NCBI GenBank assembly: GCA_036721445.1
Contig: DAIMKZ010000010.1
Location: 1 to 34,462, forward strand
Origin: UBA4055 sp036721445
GTDB lineage: Bacteria > UBA4055
Direction: 5' to 3'
DNA: 34,462 nt
Each line of letters starts with the position of its first letter. The stretch's first letter is position 1. Both the position numbers and the translations under genes were made by a program. Under the pieces are notes generated by a model. It was given only the letters and a program-made list of their open reading frames with translations. It was not told the origin of the DNA and ran no database searches. Positions 22,690 through 31,234 of the stretch are shown one piece after another.

Positions 22690-25257
22690 CTACTTAGACA
22701 GCTGATAGACCGTGGCGGCAGAAAGGCTGAGCTGATAGAGTATCGTCGTAACGTCTTTTGTCAGCTGCAGGAAATCGATCCTGTTATAGTCATAGGGTAC
22801 ATAAATCATATCCCCGGGTTCCAGTTCATAGGACATTATATTATCGAACCAGCCTTTTTCCTTTATGAGCTCTCCGTTGGATTTTATCACATAAATATTG
22901 TCTTCGTCGGCAGATGAAGTTATGCCGCCCACTTTATCAAGGTAGTTTCTTACCTTTCTTTTTTCCGAATTATATGTTATTGCTGTCTGCTGATAGACTT
23001 CGCCCATTACAAGGATAGTTCTCGATACAGGAGGTACAAAAACCGAGTCTCTATTCTGGAAATAAAATTCTTCGTGATTTCCTTTATCGTCAATGTCCAG
23101 GATCACCCTTCCGCTGGCTTCAATCGAATCGAACTTAGCAACATTAAGAGCGCTTGCGAGATCCTGATTTCCGGACAGTATCATCTGCATCTGAAGTTTA
23201 TTGTTCAGTTCATCTCTTAATTCTTTTATCTTCTTGGTCTGCTTTTCCTTTACTTCCTGTCTGAATATCTGGGTCGACCGGATCTGTGCGTTCTTTGTAA
23301 ATCCTCCGCATCTTTCAAGAAGGTCGCTCATCTCTTCGTTCTCCCTAAGTGCGTACATACCGGGAAACTGCACTTCGCCGAAGATCTTTACATAATTCAC
23401 TCTCGCAAAATCCCTTATCCTCCTGACGAAAACAATATCGTTCGGTTCCAGAATTACATTTTTCAGGTTTTCAAAACTTACCCATTTTGTTTTAAGCATT
23501 TTATTTGTGCTGTTTATTCCTGAGACTATTTCGATGGAGTCTGTCATAGCATCATTTCTGAATCCGCCTCCGAGTGTTATCAGGTCAAAAGCCGACATGT
23601 TCTCGGAGTGAATGTAATTTCCCTGGTTTTTAATGTTTCCCCATATTCCTACGCTTTGAAGCGGATTTTTTGCGGCGTAATCAAAAACATGTATCTTGTC
23701 ATCGTCCTGAAGAATGAATTCTTCATGTTTTACATTCGAGAAATAACTGTATCCGTCCTTAGCGTTATTTCGGATAATGATAATGTTGTCAATATCTCCG
23801 TATGGTGTCAGTCCGCCGGAATATGAGAGAAGATTAGAGACCGTCATATCTTTTGTAAATTTGTATACTCCGGGCTTATTGATCTCTCCGGATACTTCAA
23901 CTGAAGGGAAATAAGAAACTGAATCAAGACTGAATACTTCGATCGTATCTCTCGCGAACAGCTGTATTTTATGTTCACCCAGACTTTCAAGAACATTTTT
24001 CGGCGAGAAACTTATCATCAGATCTCGTTTTCCGGTCCCGTTCTTTCTGATTATGTTCCCATAATCCATATCGGTATTCTCAAAGACGATCTCTTTGTCA
24101 TTTAGGATATCGCCAAGCATCATTCCGTCGTCGTACTGGATCTTGCGGTTGTGCCTGAAATTCCCTTTTAAATATACATATCGCGAATTAAAAACAAGGG
24201 TCGAGAACATCCTTATTATGTCGCCGTCCCTCAGTTTCGGGTTGTCTTTGAGCGAGACAGACAGTATTTCGCTTCTGCCGTCCTCCCCGAGCCTTTCGAT
24301 CTCAACTCTTTCTGTGTCCGAGAAAGGAGTACGCCCTGCTATTTTTAAAAGATCTTCAAGCCTGTCATTCTTATGGATCTCGAAAATGCCTTCCCTTTTA
24401 ACGTTACCGGCTACTGCAGCCTGATCGCCTATCAGAGGAACGAAAACAGTCATATTAGGCTCAAGTACAGATACCGGATTCTGGCCGAAGAACAATAACG
24501 AGTACAAATCAATTACTTTCGAGCCGTTCTTAGGAGATATCAGACCGATATTCCTTAAACTTGCTTCAGGCGTAACCCCTCCCGCCACGGCAAGCACTTC
24601 GACGATACTTGAGAAAGGCGAAACGTTATATACTCCGGGCTTTATGACATTACCTACTACGAATATTGAAATGGGTTTCACTTCGCTTAATCTGACACTG
24701 AATTTAATTCCGTTTATACTGGAAAGTTTTGATTCGATTCTGCCTTTTGCATTTTTATAATCAAGACCAGAAAGGTCGATCTTTCCTATCTGCGGTATAA
24801 TAACAAATATCTCGTTGGTCACTTCGGCAACATAATTTTTTTCCATTGCCCCCCAGATGTCGATAGCGAAAACATCCCCCGGTGAGAGTATGTAGTTATC
24901 AGGTATAGATTTGTTATAATTAAGGCTCGTTCTGACAGAAGAAAAATCTATCCGGTACTGTTTTAATTCGGAACTGTATGGATCGATCAGCTCTCCGCTG
25001 ACATATTTTTCAAAATATGTTTTAACTTCGAGGGAATCCGGTGAGAATCCGGTTTTATCGTCAGACTGCTGAAGAACAGTGTCAATCTCTGCAGTTTCTT
25101 TCTTCAGCTTATTGGGAGAATCCTTCTCCTTAAGTTTTTTGATCTCGGTAGAAAGGTCTTTCCCTGTCAATTTCTGGTACATTTTTAAGAGCTCTTCAGT
25201 CTGTGCGGAACCGATCACCGTGAATATCAACAAACTGAGAAGAAGTATCTTTTTCAT
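22690..25257 (-). CDS. Multi-SLBB-domain outer-membrane polysaccharide export protein
   Basis: An 855-residue secreted protein of the Wza/polysaccharide-export family with several SLBB domains. A Sec signal peptide (MKKILLLSLLIFTVIGSAQT) leads to a coiled, charged region, then a polysaccharide-export domain (NYILSPGDVFAIDIWG, about 120-200). SLBB-type repeats follow, each with a V-x-G-x-(V/I)-x-x-P-G-x-Y/F segment: IFVVGNVIKPGVYNV, AAVAGNVKREGIFEI, VEVSGEINKPGVYKF, GIWGNIKNQGNYIH, VKIFGEVQFPGMYAL and ILVMGEVYQQTAITY. About six such repeats make it much longer than Wza (about 380 residues). It probably forms a periplasm-spanning channel for exopolysaccharide. The ribosome site CGGAGA precedes the ATG, 15 bases after the glycosylphosphotransferase gene. 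Confidence 0.9.
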   Translation of the reverse strand: MKKILLLSLLIFTVIGSAQTEELLKMYQKLTGKDLSTEIKKLKEKDSPNKLKKETAEIDTVLQQSDDKTGFSPDSLEVKTYFEKYVSGELIDPYSSELKQYRIDFSSVRTSLNYNKSIPDNYILSPGDVFAIDIWGAMEKNYVAEVTNEIFVIIPQIGKIDLSGLDYKNAKGRIESKLSSINGIKFSVRLSEVKPISIFVVGNVIKPGVYNVSPFSSIVEVLAVAGGVTPEASLRNIGLISPKNGSKVIDLYSLLFFGQNPVSVLEPNMTVFVPLIGDQAAVAGNVKREGIFEIHKNDRLEDLLKIAGRTPFSDTERVEIERLGEDGRSEILSVSLKDNPKLRDGDIIRMFSTLVFNSRYVYLKGNFRHNRKIQYDDGMMLGDILNDKEIVFENTDMDYGNIIRKNGTGKRDLMISFSPKNVLESLGEHKIQLFARDTIEVFSLDSVSYFPSVEVSGEINKPGVYKFTKDMTVSNLLSYSGGLTPYGDIDNIIIIRNNAKDGYSYFSNVKHEEFILQDDDKIHVFDYAAKNPLQSVGIWGNIKNQGNYIHSENMSAFDLITLGGGFRNDAMTDSIEIVSGINSTNKMLKTKWVSFENLKNVILEPNDIVFVRRIRDFARVNYVKIFGEVQFPGMYALRENEEMSDLLERCGGFTKNAQIRSTQIFRQEVKEKQTKKIKELRDELNNKLQMQMILSGNQDLASALNVAKFDSIEASGRVILDIDDKGNHEEFYFQNRDSVFVPPVSRTILVMGEVYQQTAITYNSEKRKVRNYLDKVGGITSSADEDNIYVIKSNGELIKEKGWFDNIMSYELEPGDMIYVPYDYNRIDFLQLTKDVTTILYQLSLSAATVYQLSK

Positions 25258-25272
25258 TGAATATCTCCGAAT

Positions 25273-26658
25273 TTAATGGCCTTTAAAATTTAATACTACT
25301 CTGGCGGTATAGAACAAAATTACAAAGTCGAGCTTTAGTGATATATTTTCGATGTAGTATAGATCATATTTAAGTTTTTCTTTAACATCATCGAAAGTTT
25401 CGTCATATTTGTGCTTAACCTGAGCCCATCCTGTCAGGCCGGGTTTTACATGCAGCCTTTTATAGTAATAGGGGATAGTTCTGATGAATTTATCAACAAA
25501 GAACTTTCTTTCAGGTCTAGGTCCGACAAAGCTCATATTTCCTATAAGCACATTGAAAAGCTGGGGAAGTTCATCTATCCTGGTTTTTCTCATGAATCTG
25601 CCGTATTTAGTTATCCTGGGGTCGTTCTTCACGGCCCAGACAGCACCGGTTTCAGCTTCGGCATCCCTTTTCATGGATCTGAACTTATATACTGTGAATT
25701 CTTTAAAATCCTTACCTACCCTTTTTTGTCTGTAAATGATCTCTCCTTTCGAATCCAGTTTGATGATCAGGATGCTGACAAGAATTACCGGGCTCATAAG
25801 TATCAGAATTATGAAAGATACAATAACATCGAAGCTTCGCTTGAGCATCCGCTGGAATGGAGAAAGAATGTCAGGGAAAAGTTCAAGAAGTTTATAGCCG
25901 AAAAGTTCAAAAGTCCTTACGTTTCCGCTTATTATGTCTTCAAGGGACGGTACTACTTTGTAAAAAACATTGTAGTCTTTAGATTTGAGGATTATGTTGT
26001 TTATCAGGAACGGATCTTTGACCTCGACAGATATAATGATCTCCCTTATCTGGTTGTCTTTTATTATCTGTTCAAAAGTATCCAGGTCGCCCAGAGTCCT
26101 GAAACCCTGATATTCAGGATTATCCTTGCCGTCATCAATGAAGCCTATGATATTCAAACCAAGCAGTCTGCCCTTCAAGTATTCTCTGATTATTTTTTTA
26201 GAAGACTTGTTATAACCGATGACAAGAGCGTTCCTTAATCCGATCCCCTTTCTGAAAAGCCTGTTAAGAATAAGTTTGAACGATATTCTGCCGGTAGTTA
26301 CCAGGATACAGAGGATTGTATAATAAATGAGAATGCCCTTACCGGACAGTTCTCTGAAATTAAGAGTAGTAATGACATAGAGAAAGAGGATCCCGACAGT
26401 TATACCTGAAACAGCGCTCAGTCCGATCTCGACCGCGCTTCTGAAATAAAATGATTTGTAAAGGTCTTTTACATGAAATACGGACAGCCAGAAAATATAA
26501 AGGACCGGTGAGATTATAAGAAGTTCGGCATAAGAATGATCCGTATAGGTAATGAAGTAGTCTGTCTTGAATTTTATGATGAAAAGAAGAAGCGTTGATA
26601 TATTTACCGTAATAAAGTCAGTCAGCACAAGCAATTTTATTTCTTTTGATATCTTCAA
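25273..26658 (-). CDS. Undecaprenyl-phosphate glycosylphosphotransferase (WcaJ/WbaP type)
   Basis: A 461-residue polyisoprenyl-phosphate hexose-1-phosphate transferase. Four or five N-terminal membrane helices (to about 125), a Rossmann-like middle domain (ALVIGYNKSSKKIIREYL, about 145-265), one more hydrophobic helix and a C-terminal catalytic domain: FDVIVSFIILILMSPVIL, IIYRQKRVGKDFKEFTVYKFRSM, then RKTRIDELPQLFNVLIGNMSFVGPRPE with the catalytic D-E pair. It would start assembly of a repeat unit on the lipid carrier for exopolysaccharide, matching the exporter gene behind it. The start is TTG overlapping the ribD stop (TTGA), with GAGG about 10 bases upstream. The usual glycosyltransferases, flippase and polymerase are absent from the window. 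Confidence 0.9.
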   Translation of the reverse strand: MKISKEIKLLVLTDFITVNISTLLLFIIKFKTDYFITYTDHSYAELLIISPVLYIFWLSVFHVKDLYKSFYFRSAVEIGLSAVSGITVGILFLYVITTLNFRELSGKGILIYYTILCILVTTGRISFKLILNRLFRKGIGLRNALVIGYNKSSKKIIREYLKGRLLGLNIIGFIDDGKDNPEYQGFRTLGDLDTFEQIIKDNQIREIIISVEVKDPFLINNIILKSKDYNVFYKVVPSLEDIISGNVRTFELFGYKLLELFPDILSPFQRMLKRSFDVIVSFIILILMSPVILVSILIIKLDSKGEIIYRQKRVGKDFKEFTVYKFRSMKRDAEAETGAVWAVKNDPRITKYGRFMRKTRIDELPQLFNVLIGNMSFVGPRPERKFFVDKFIRTIPYYYKRLHVKPGLTGWAQVKHKYDETFDDVKEKLKYDLYYIENISLKLDFVILFYTARVVLNFKGH

Positions 26659-27743
26659 TTCACATACCTCAGACGCGCTTCGATCATGATATCGGAGCCC
26701 GATCTTCTGTATTTCATATTCTCCAGTAATACCGAATCGGATATTTTTCTTATATCCGAACCGGAGAAAAACTTAACAGAGCTTCCGATAAGTATAGGTG
26801 CGAGGAAAAGAACGATCCTGTCGGCCAGCTTATTTCTCAAAAGATAAGAAGACAGCGCCGCACCGCCTTCCGTCATGATCGATCTGATCCCGTATGAATG
26901 AAGGATCCTGAATGCCTGTTCCAGATCGAGCTCCCCGTTGTTTTCATCCACTCTTATTATCCTTATACCTTTGATCTTATACTTTGTTTCAGAGCTTTCA
27001 GGAACTCTGTTCGAAGTTATTACAACAGTTCCTGAACCTCTGCCGAAAATCTTTCTGTCCGGACTTAAAGATAAAGATCCGTCGGTTACTATTCTTAACG
27101 GATCCCGTCCTCTGCAGCTCCTTACCGTTAGAAGAGGATCGTCCGATTCCACGGTTTTTTTACCGACCAAAACAGCGTCGTAAAGATTCCTCATTTTGTG
27201 AACCAGTTTTCTGCTGTTTTCAGAAGATATCCATTTAGAATCGCTTTCATCTGTTGCAATGGAGCCGTCAAGAGATGAAGCCAATTTAAGTATTATGAGA
27301 GGGGATTTTGTTTTTAGCGAGTGAAAGAAGGGTTCATTTATTTCTCTGCATTTCTTTTCGTTAATACCGCATTCAACTTCAATACTGGAAAGCCGCAGTA
27401 ATTCCGCACCTCTCCCGTTCGAGTGAGGAGAAGGATCGAGTGTGCCGATAAAAACCCTTTTAATTTTTCTCGCGATTATAAGGTCCGTGCATGGAGGCGT
27501 TTTCCCGTGATGCGAGCAGGGTTCGAGCGTTACATACATGTCCGAACCTTTCGGGTCTTCGGTGCACGAATTTATTGCGTTAACCTCGGCGTGAGCTTCT
27601 CCGAATATTTTATGATACCCCTTACCGATGATTCGCCCGTTCTTAACTATAACTGCACCCACAAGAGGATTTGGACTGACTTTACCAGCGCCTTTCAAAG
27701 CCTCTTTTAATGCGGACTGCATATATTTTTCTTTTTCGTCCGT
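26655..27743 (-). CDS. ribD: Riboflavin biosynthesis protein RibD (deaminase/reductase)
   Basis: A bifunctional enzyme for the second and third steps of riboflavin synthesis: a zinc deaminase followed by a NADPH-dependent uracil reductase. Counting from the ATG at 27722, the deaminase has H44-A-E46 (GEAHAEVNAI) and C69/C78 (EPCSHHGKTPPC); the reductase begins near 148 (SPLIILKLASSLDGSIA) and shows WISSEN, MTEGGAALSSYLL and LFLAPILIG. From the ATG at 27722 it has 355 residues. The frame upstream encodes DEKEKY just before that ATG, which restores the usual M-D-E-x-Y-M-x-x-A-L start of RibD, and an ACG at 27743 stands 8 bases after GGAG. I therefore place the start at 27743 (362 residues), tentatively. 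Other rib genes are absent here. Confidence 0.88.
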   Translation of the reverse strand, partial: TDEKEKYMQSALKEALKGAGKVSPNPLVGAVIVKNGRIIGKGYHKIFGEAHAEVNAINSCTEDPKGSDMYVTLEPCSHHGKTPPCTDLIIARKIKRVFIGTLDPSPHSNGRGAELLRLSSIEVECGINEKKCREINEPFFHSLKTKSPLIILKLASSLDGSIATDESDSKWISSENSRKLVHKMRNLYDAVLVGKKTVESDDPLLTVRSCRGRDPLRIVTDGSLSLSPDRKIFGRGSGTVVITSNRVPESSETKYKIKGIRIIRVDENNGELDLEQAFRILHSYGIRSIMTEGGAALSSYLLRNKLADRIVLFLAPILIGSSVKFFSGSDIRKISDSVLLENMKYRRSGSDIMIEARLRYVN

Positions 27744-27782
27744 TGTTCTTACTCCGATCGTTCGTACATTTTAAAGAAGCTA

Positions 27783-27811
27783 AATATAAAATAATTAAAC
27801 ATCTTAAGCAA
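27783..27811 (-). promoter_or_regulatory. Promoter of the ribD-exopolysaccharide-xer unit
   Basis: On the minus strand TTGCTT (27811-27806), a 17-base spacer and TATATT (27788-27783). The predicted transcript starts near 27776, so the leader is only about 30 bases, too short for an FMN riboswitch. Confidence 0.65.
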
Positions 27812-27843
27812 TCGCAATGTTAAAAGAAAAGTCGAGCCGGCGC

Positions 27844-27872
27844 TTGATTTTACAGTCTCTAAATCATATATT
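27844..27872 (+). promoter_or_regulatory. Promoter of the 787-residue protein/queE/Dabb unit
   Basis: TTGATT (27844-27849), a 17-base spacer and TATATT (27867-27872). Followed by AAAAAGGAG before the ATG at 27905. It is divergent from the ribD promoter, with only 32 bases between the two -35 boxes. Confidence 0.7.
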
Positions 27873-27904
27873 GAATACTTGAAATCTATAAAAAAGGAGC
27901 TGAT

Positions 27905-30268
27905 ATGAAAGATTTAATAAAAAAATTGACCGGAGGGATAAAACTCAACGCCGAGTACATAGACAGAGTTAAAAAAGATAAAACAACAGTAGATTATATG
28001 AATTCACTGGATTTTCAAAGTATGCCCGAAGAAATTCGTGAAATGAACCTTTCAATACTAAAAAGAGCTAAAAAAAGCATTGAAGAAAGCAATGAAGACA
28101 TAATATTATTTGAAGACGGAGCAGAATGTGAAGATTGTCTGGATTATGCCGCTTCATATAAAAACTTAAGTAAGATAAAGGATGTTTTCAGCGATATTGA
28201 AAGCATAAACTCAATTATAACATCGGAGAATTTATCTGTAAGCGATAATATCAGGAATATCCTGGAAGATAATCGGCAGAAGCTGCTTAATGAGATTGAA
28301 AGTTTCAGATCAGAACTGATTCAGCATATCGGTCAGTCGGTAAAGAACGGACTTTTTGATATTCATGAAAAAAAGGAAGAGCCAGCCCCTGAACCTGCGG
28401 TAAAAGCAGCGCCGCGGCGAAATTTTATAATAAAGAAGACAAATAAAAGTTTTCAGGAAATTAAGGAACTGATACAGGAGTACATACGCATAAACGAGCA
28501 GATATTCAACAAGATCATCTTTGAAAGCAAACCTCCGACTCTTTCGATCGCCGACAGGATCATTGACGTGTATTTTAAACCCGGATCAGGTTATGTTGTC
28601 AATTTTATATCGGAACCTGACACGAACTACGGTAAATTCTATAAGAACCTTTTGAAAGTATTCAGCGAGATAAGGGATCATATTTTTGACAGCTACGACA
28701 TTGTAATATGCCCGGAAGACGGAAAATCTATAAGCTATCTCAACAGTTTTTATCAGAATTACATCTTTGTCAGGGAAAAGATCGATACAGCCCTCACTCA
28801 GTTCAAGCTGCAGAATTCTCTGCTGAATGAGAATTTTTCTGTAATGTACATGATCTTTGAAAAGATTTCAGCAAAATACCTGATATTTTACACAGGCAAC
28901 AAGGACCTTTCGAAAGCTGTTGAGCAGTATTTTGTTAACCAGGCTAAACTCGGTACGATGCAGTTCGAGATCGAATTCGTTGAGTACGGTGGTGACATAA
29001 AAAAGACAGTCAGTGAAAGGCTGGACAAGATCAGAAACAGGATCGATCTCAACAGCTCTGACAACTATATGAAGATAACCAGGCTCACAAATGAAAGAAA
29101 AGGAAAATCTATTCTTTTTAACGTTACTGGTGTAAAAATACTGGTCGATCCTGAAGAGGATTATCCCGGAAATGATATAGACATTGTGGTAATGTCGAAC
29201 GCCAGAGATGCTCATACTGACCATATCCCGAAAATTATGAACAGCAATCCTTCCGCTAAGCTTTTTACCTCGGATATATCTTTCAAGATCGCAAGGATAA
29301 AATGGCTGAAAGAACTTAACAATCCCGGACTTATTCACGGAGCAGGCTCCGGAGCAGAATTTTCACGAAGAGATATAGAGAGCCTGAACGAGAGGGTCAT
29401 CAGGATCACTCCAATGGGCAAAGGCTACAATTTTAAGAACCTTGTAAATATAAAATTTTTCTCTTCGGGATCTATTCCCGGCGCTTCGATCGTTGAGATC
29501 AGGGACGCTGGTCACAAAACGGTTTATCTCGGAGTTTATACAAAAGATGACACATCTATGCTTAGAGGTTCTGACACCGACATATCCGAATACGATTATA
29601 TCTATAATTCTACAGAAAAAACCTACCCTTACCTGCCGCTTCCTTTAGACCTGATCAATGAAAAACTCTCGGAAGATAAACAGGTATTTGTTTTTACAGA
29701 TTCACTGGGTAATCTTCAGCACGCGGTCACGGAGCTCTATTCTGCAGGAATTGGTAAACCGATGGTGTCAGGCGACGCTTCTTTTGATATCATAAATAAA
29801 GAGCTGTCGAAAATTATCAATTTCGGATCCAGCTGGGGAGATAATTTTATCGACAGGGATCTTTTCTCAAGAAGCATAACCGTTGTCGAACCGTTTACGG
29901 ACGAATATGAATTTTATAAAAAATTTTCGTTGAATGAATCTCTGGTCTTCATACTTCCTTTCGATAAAATGGAACTGGAGATGGTTCTGAAGAACAAACT
30001 ATACTCTGATAATCTCATATTCATTCCCGCGGATTATGAGAAAGAATTTAATGAAATAATCGAGAACGATCCTGTTATACCTGATGAATATAAGACAGGC
30101 AAGCATAAGATCTATAATTATATCAGGAATACAGGGATCTCTGAAATATTCACGGACTGCAAAGGCTCAAGCCGGTTTAAAAAGATATTAACCGAATCCT
30201 CAAGCAGCGATGTGCCGGATAACAAAAATATCATTATAACCGGGAACCAGGAAATAAAAGTATACTGA
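27905..30268 (+). CDS. Uncharacterised protein with a degenerate metallo-beta-lactamase/beta-CASP-like half
   Basis: A 787-residue soluble protein that I do not recognise as a whole. The N-terminal 400 residues are charged and largely helical, with a lone C-x2-C (CEDC near 73-76), a linker rich in E, P and A near 155-170 (KKEEPAPEPAVKAAPRR), and a mixed alpha/beta stretch. From about 395 the pattern resembles a metallo-beta-lactamase fold: ILFNVTGVKILVDPEE, then IVVMSNARDAHTDHIPKI, where D435-A-H437-T-D439-H440 stands for the family's HxHxDH. IKFFSSGSIPGASIVEI and TVYLGVYT follow as in beta-CASP nucleases, and VFVFTDSLGNLQHAVTELY resembles the start of the beta-CASP part. The first histidine is replaced by Asp and later metal ligands are unclear. 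It ends two bases before queE. Fold assignment is moderate; activity unknown. Confidence 0.6.
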   Translation: MKDLIKKLTGGIKLNAEYIDRVKKDKTTVDYMNSLDFQSMPEEIREMNLSILKRAKKSIEESNEDIILFEDGAECEDCLDYAASYKNLSKIKDVFSDIESINSIITSENLSVSDNIRNILEDNRQKLLNEIESFRSELIQHIGQSVKNGLFDIHEKKEEPAPEPAVKAAPRRNFIIKKTNKSFQEIKELIQEYIRINEQIFNKIIFESKPPTLSIADRIIDVYFKPGSGYVVNFISEPDTNYGKFYKNLLKVFSEIRDHIFDSYDIVICPEDGKSISYLNSFYQNYIFVREKIDTALTQFKLQNSLLNENFSVMYMIFEKISAKYLIFYTGNKDLSKAVEQYFVNQAKLGTMQFEIEFVEYGGDIKKTVSERLDKIRNRIDLNSSDNYMKITRLTNERKGKSILFNVTGVKILVDPEEDYPGNDIDIVVMSNARDAHTDHIPKIMNSNPSAKLFTSDISFKIARIKWLKELNNPGLIHGAGSGAEFSRRDIESLNERVIRITPMGKGYNFKNLVNIKFFSSGSIPGASIVEIRDAGHKTVYLGVYTKDDTSMLRGSDTDISEYDYIYNSTEKTYPYLPLPLDLINEKLSEDKQVFVFTDSLGNLQHAVTELYSAGIGKPMVSGDASFDIINKELSKIINFGSSWGDNFIDRDLFSRSITVVEPFTDEYEFYKKFSLNESLVFILPFDKMELEMVLKNKLYSDNLIFIPADYEKEFNEIIENDPVIPDEYKTGKHKIYNYIRNTGISEIFTDCKGSSRFKKILTESSSSDVPDNKNIIITGNQEIKVY

Positions 30269-30270
30269 TA

Positions 30271-30912
30271 ATGACGCTTAAGGTTAATGAAATATTCACT
30301 TCACTTCAGGGAGAGTCATCATACTCGGGGCTGCCATGTATGTTCATCAGGCTGACAGGATGCAATTTAAGATGCGCCTGGTGCGATACGAAGTATGTGT
30401 ACTATGAAGGCAGGGATTACGAATTAAATGAGATAGCCGGGCTTATAAACGGTTCGGATATCGGTTTTATTGAATTCACAGGAGGCGAACCCCTTCTGCA
30501 GAAAGAAGAACTGATCAGAATAATCGATAATGTAGATCCCGAGAAAACTATACTGCTCGAAACTAACGGAAGTATTTCTCTTGAAGGACTGCCGGAAAGA
30601 GTGATCAAGATAGTGGATTATAAACTCGAAGGTTCAGGAGAGGGCGGAAGTTTCCTGGAGGCCAATCTGGAATTCTTAAGAAAAAATGATGAAATAAAAT
30701 TTGTTTTGAAGGATATTTCTGATTATAATGAGATGAGAGAGTTTTGCATGAAGTACGATCTGTGCCGCAGATGCGGAGTGCTGGTCTCAAAGACAACTGA
30801 TTCACAGATCAGTGACCGCGAGATCGCTGAGGCGATATTAAAGGACAGATTAAACGTCAGGTATCAGATACAGCTTCACAAATACATCTGGAAGGATGAG
30901 AGGCGGAGATAA
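30271..30912 (+). CDS. queE: 7-carboxy-7-deazaguanine synthase QueE
   Basis: A 213-residue radical SAM enzyme that makes the deazapurine ring of 7-carboxy-7-deazaguanine from 6-carboxytetrahydropterin, on the route to preQ0 and queuosine. The N-terminus EIFTSLQGESSYSGLPCMFIRLTGCNLRC is characteristic; C31, C35 and C38 form the 4Fe-4S cluster site (CNLRCAWC), with TKY next, then EFTGGEPLLQ as the SAM-binding G-G-E segment. The C-terminal IQLHKYIW matches the Q-x-H-K-x-x-(W/G) ending of the family. It starts two bases after the stop of the 787-residue protein and seems to rely on that gene's promoter. Other queuosine genes (queC, queD, queF, folE) are not in the window. Confidence 0.93.
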   Translation: MTLKVNEIFTSLQGESSYSGLPCMFIRLTGCNLRCAWCDTKYVYYEGRDYELNEIAGLINGSDIGFIEFTGGEPLLQKEELIRIIDNVDPEKTILLETNGSISLEGLPERVIKIVDYKLEGSGEGGSFLEANLEFLRKNDEIKFVLKDISDYNEMREFCMKYDLCRRCGVLVSKTTDSQISDREIAEAILKDRLNVRYQIQLHKYIWKDERRR

Positions 30913-30929
30913 AAAAGGAGGCTTAAAAA

Positions 30930-31232
30930 ATGGTAAAGCATATTGTTATGTGGAAGTTGAAGAAACATTCAGACCTGACTCATAAGATCGCGGCCGCTAT
31001 GGAAATAAAAAAAAGTCTCGAAAGGCTTACTTCGCTGATCATACAGATCCGGCAGCTGGAAGTCGGAATGAATTTTTCTACCTCGGACAGAGCTTACGAC
31101 ATTGTTCTCTACACAGAGTTCGATTCAAAGAAAGACCTGGAGAATTATTCAGTTCATCCCGAGCACGTGAAGATAAAAGCTTTCATAGACAGCATCGTCG
31201 AGGACAGGGTTATCGTTGATTACGAAGTGTGA
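30930..31232 (+). CDS. Dabb (stress-responsive alpha/beta barrel) domain protein
   Basis: A 100-residue single-domain protein of the Dabb family, recognised by the opening MVKHIVMWKLK (V-x-H-I/V-V-x-F/W-K), the central segment LEVGMNFSTSDRAYDIVLYTEFDS (G-x-N-x-S-x-x-x-x-x-x-D-(I/L)-V/A-L) and the YSVHPEHVKIKAFI segment (Y-x-x-H-P-x-H) near the end. Members are small dimeric barrels with varied or unknown roles. A strong ribosome site (AAAGGAGG) precedes the ATG 17 bases after queE, so it is probably the third gene of that transcript. Its stop is two bases from that of the convergent hemW, with no room for a terminator. Confidence 0.88.
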   Translation: MVKHIVMWKLKKHSDLTHKIAAAMEIKKSLERLTSLIIQIRQLEVGMNFSTSDRAYDIVLYTEFDSKKDLENYSVHPEHVKIKAFIDSIVEDRVIVDYEV

Positions 31233-31234
31233 TC

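Noticed and set aside
25411..26238. 275-codon open frame on the plus strand inside the glycosylphosphotransferase gene
   Set aside because: It is opposite a gene with clear family motifs and no signal of its own was seen.
27748..27768. Six-codon frame (MYERSE) in the ribD leader as a leader peptide
   Set aside because: It has no ribosome site and no repeated or regulatory codons; its overlap with GGAG is probably chance.
27744..27782. FMN riboswitch before ribD
   Set aside because: The leader between predicted transcription start and gene is only about 30 bases, too short for the element.
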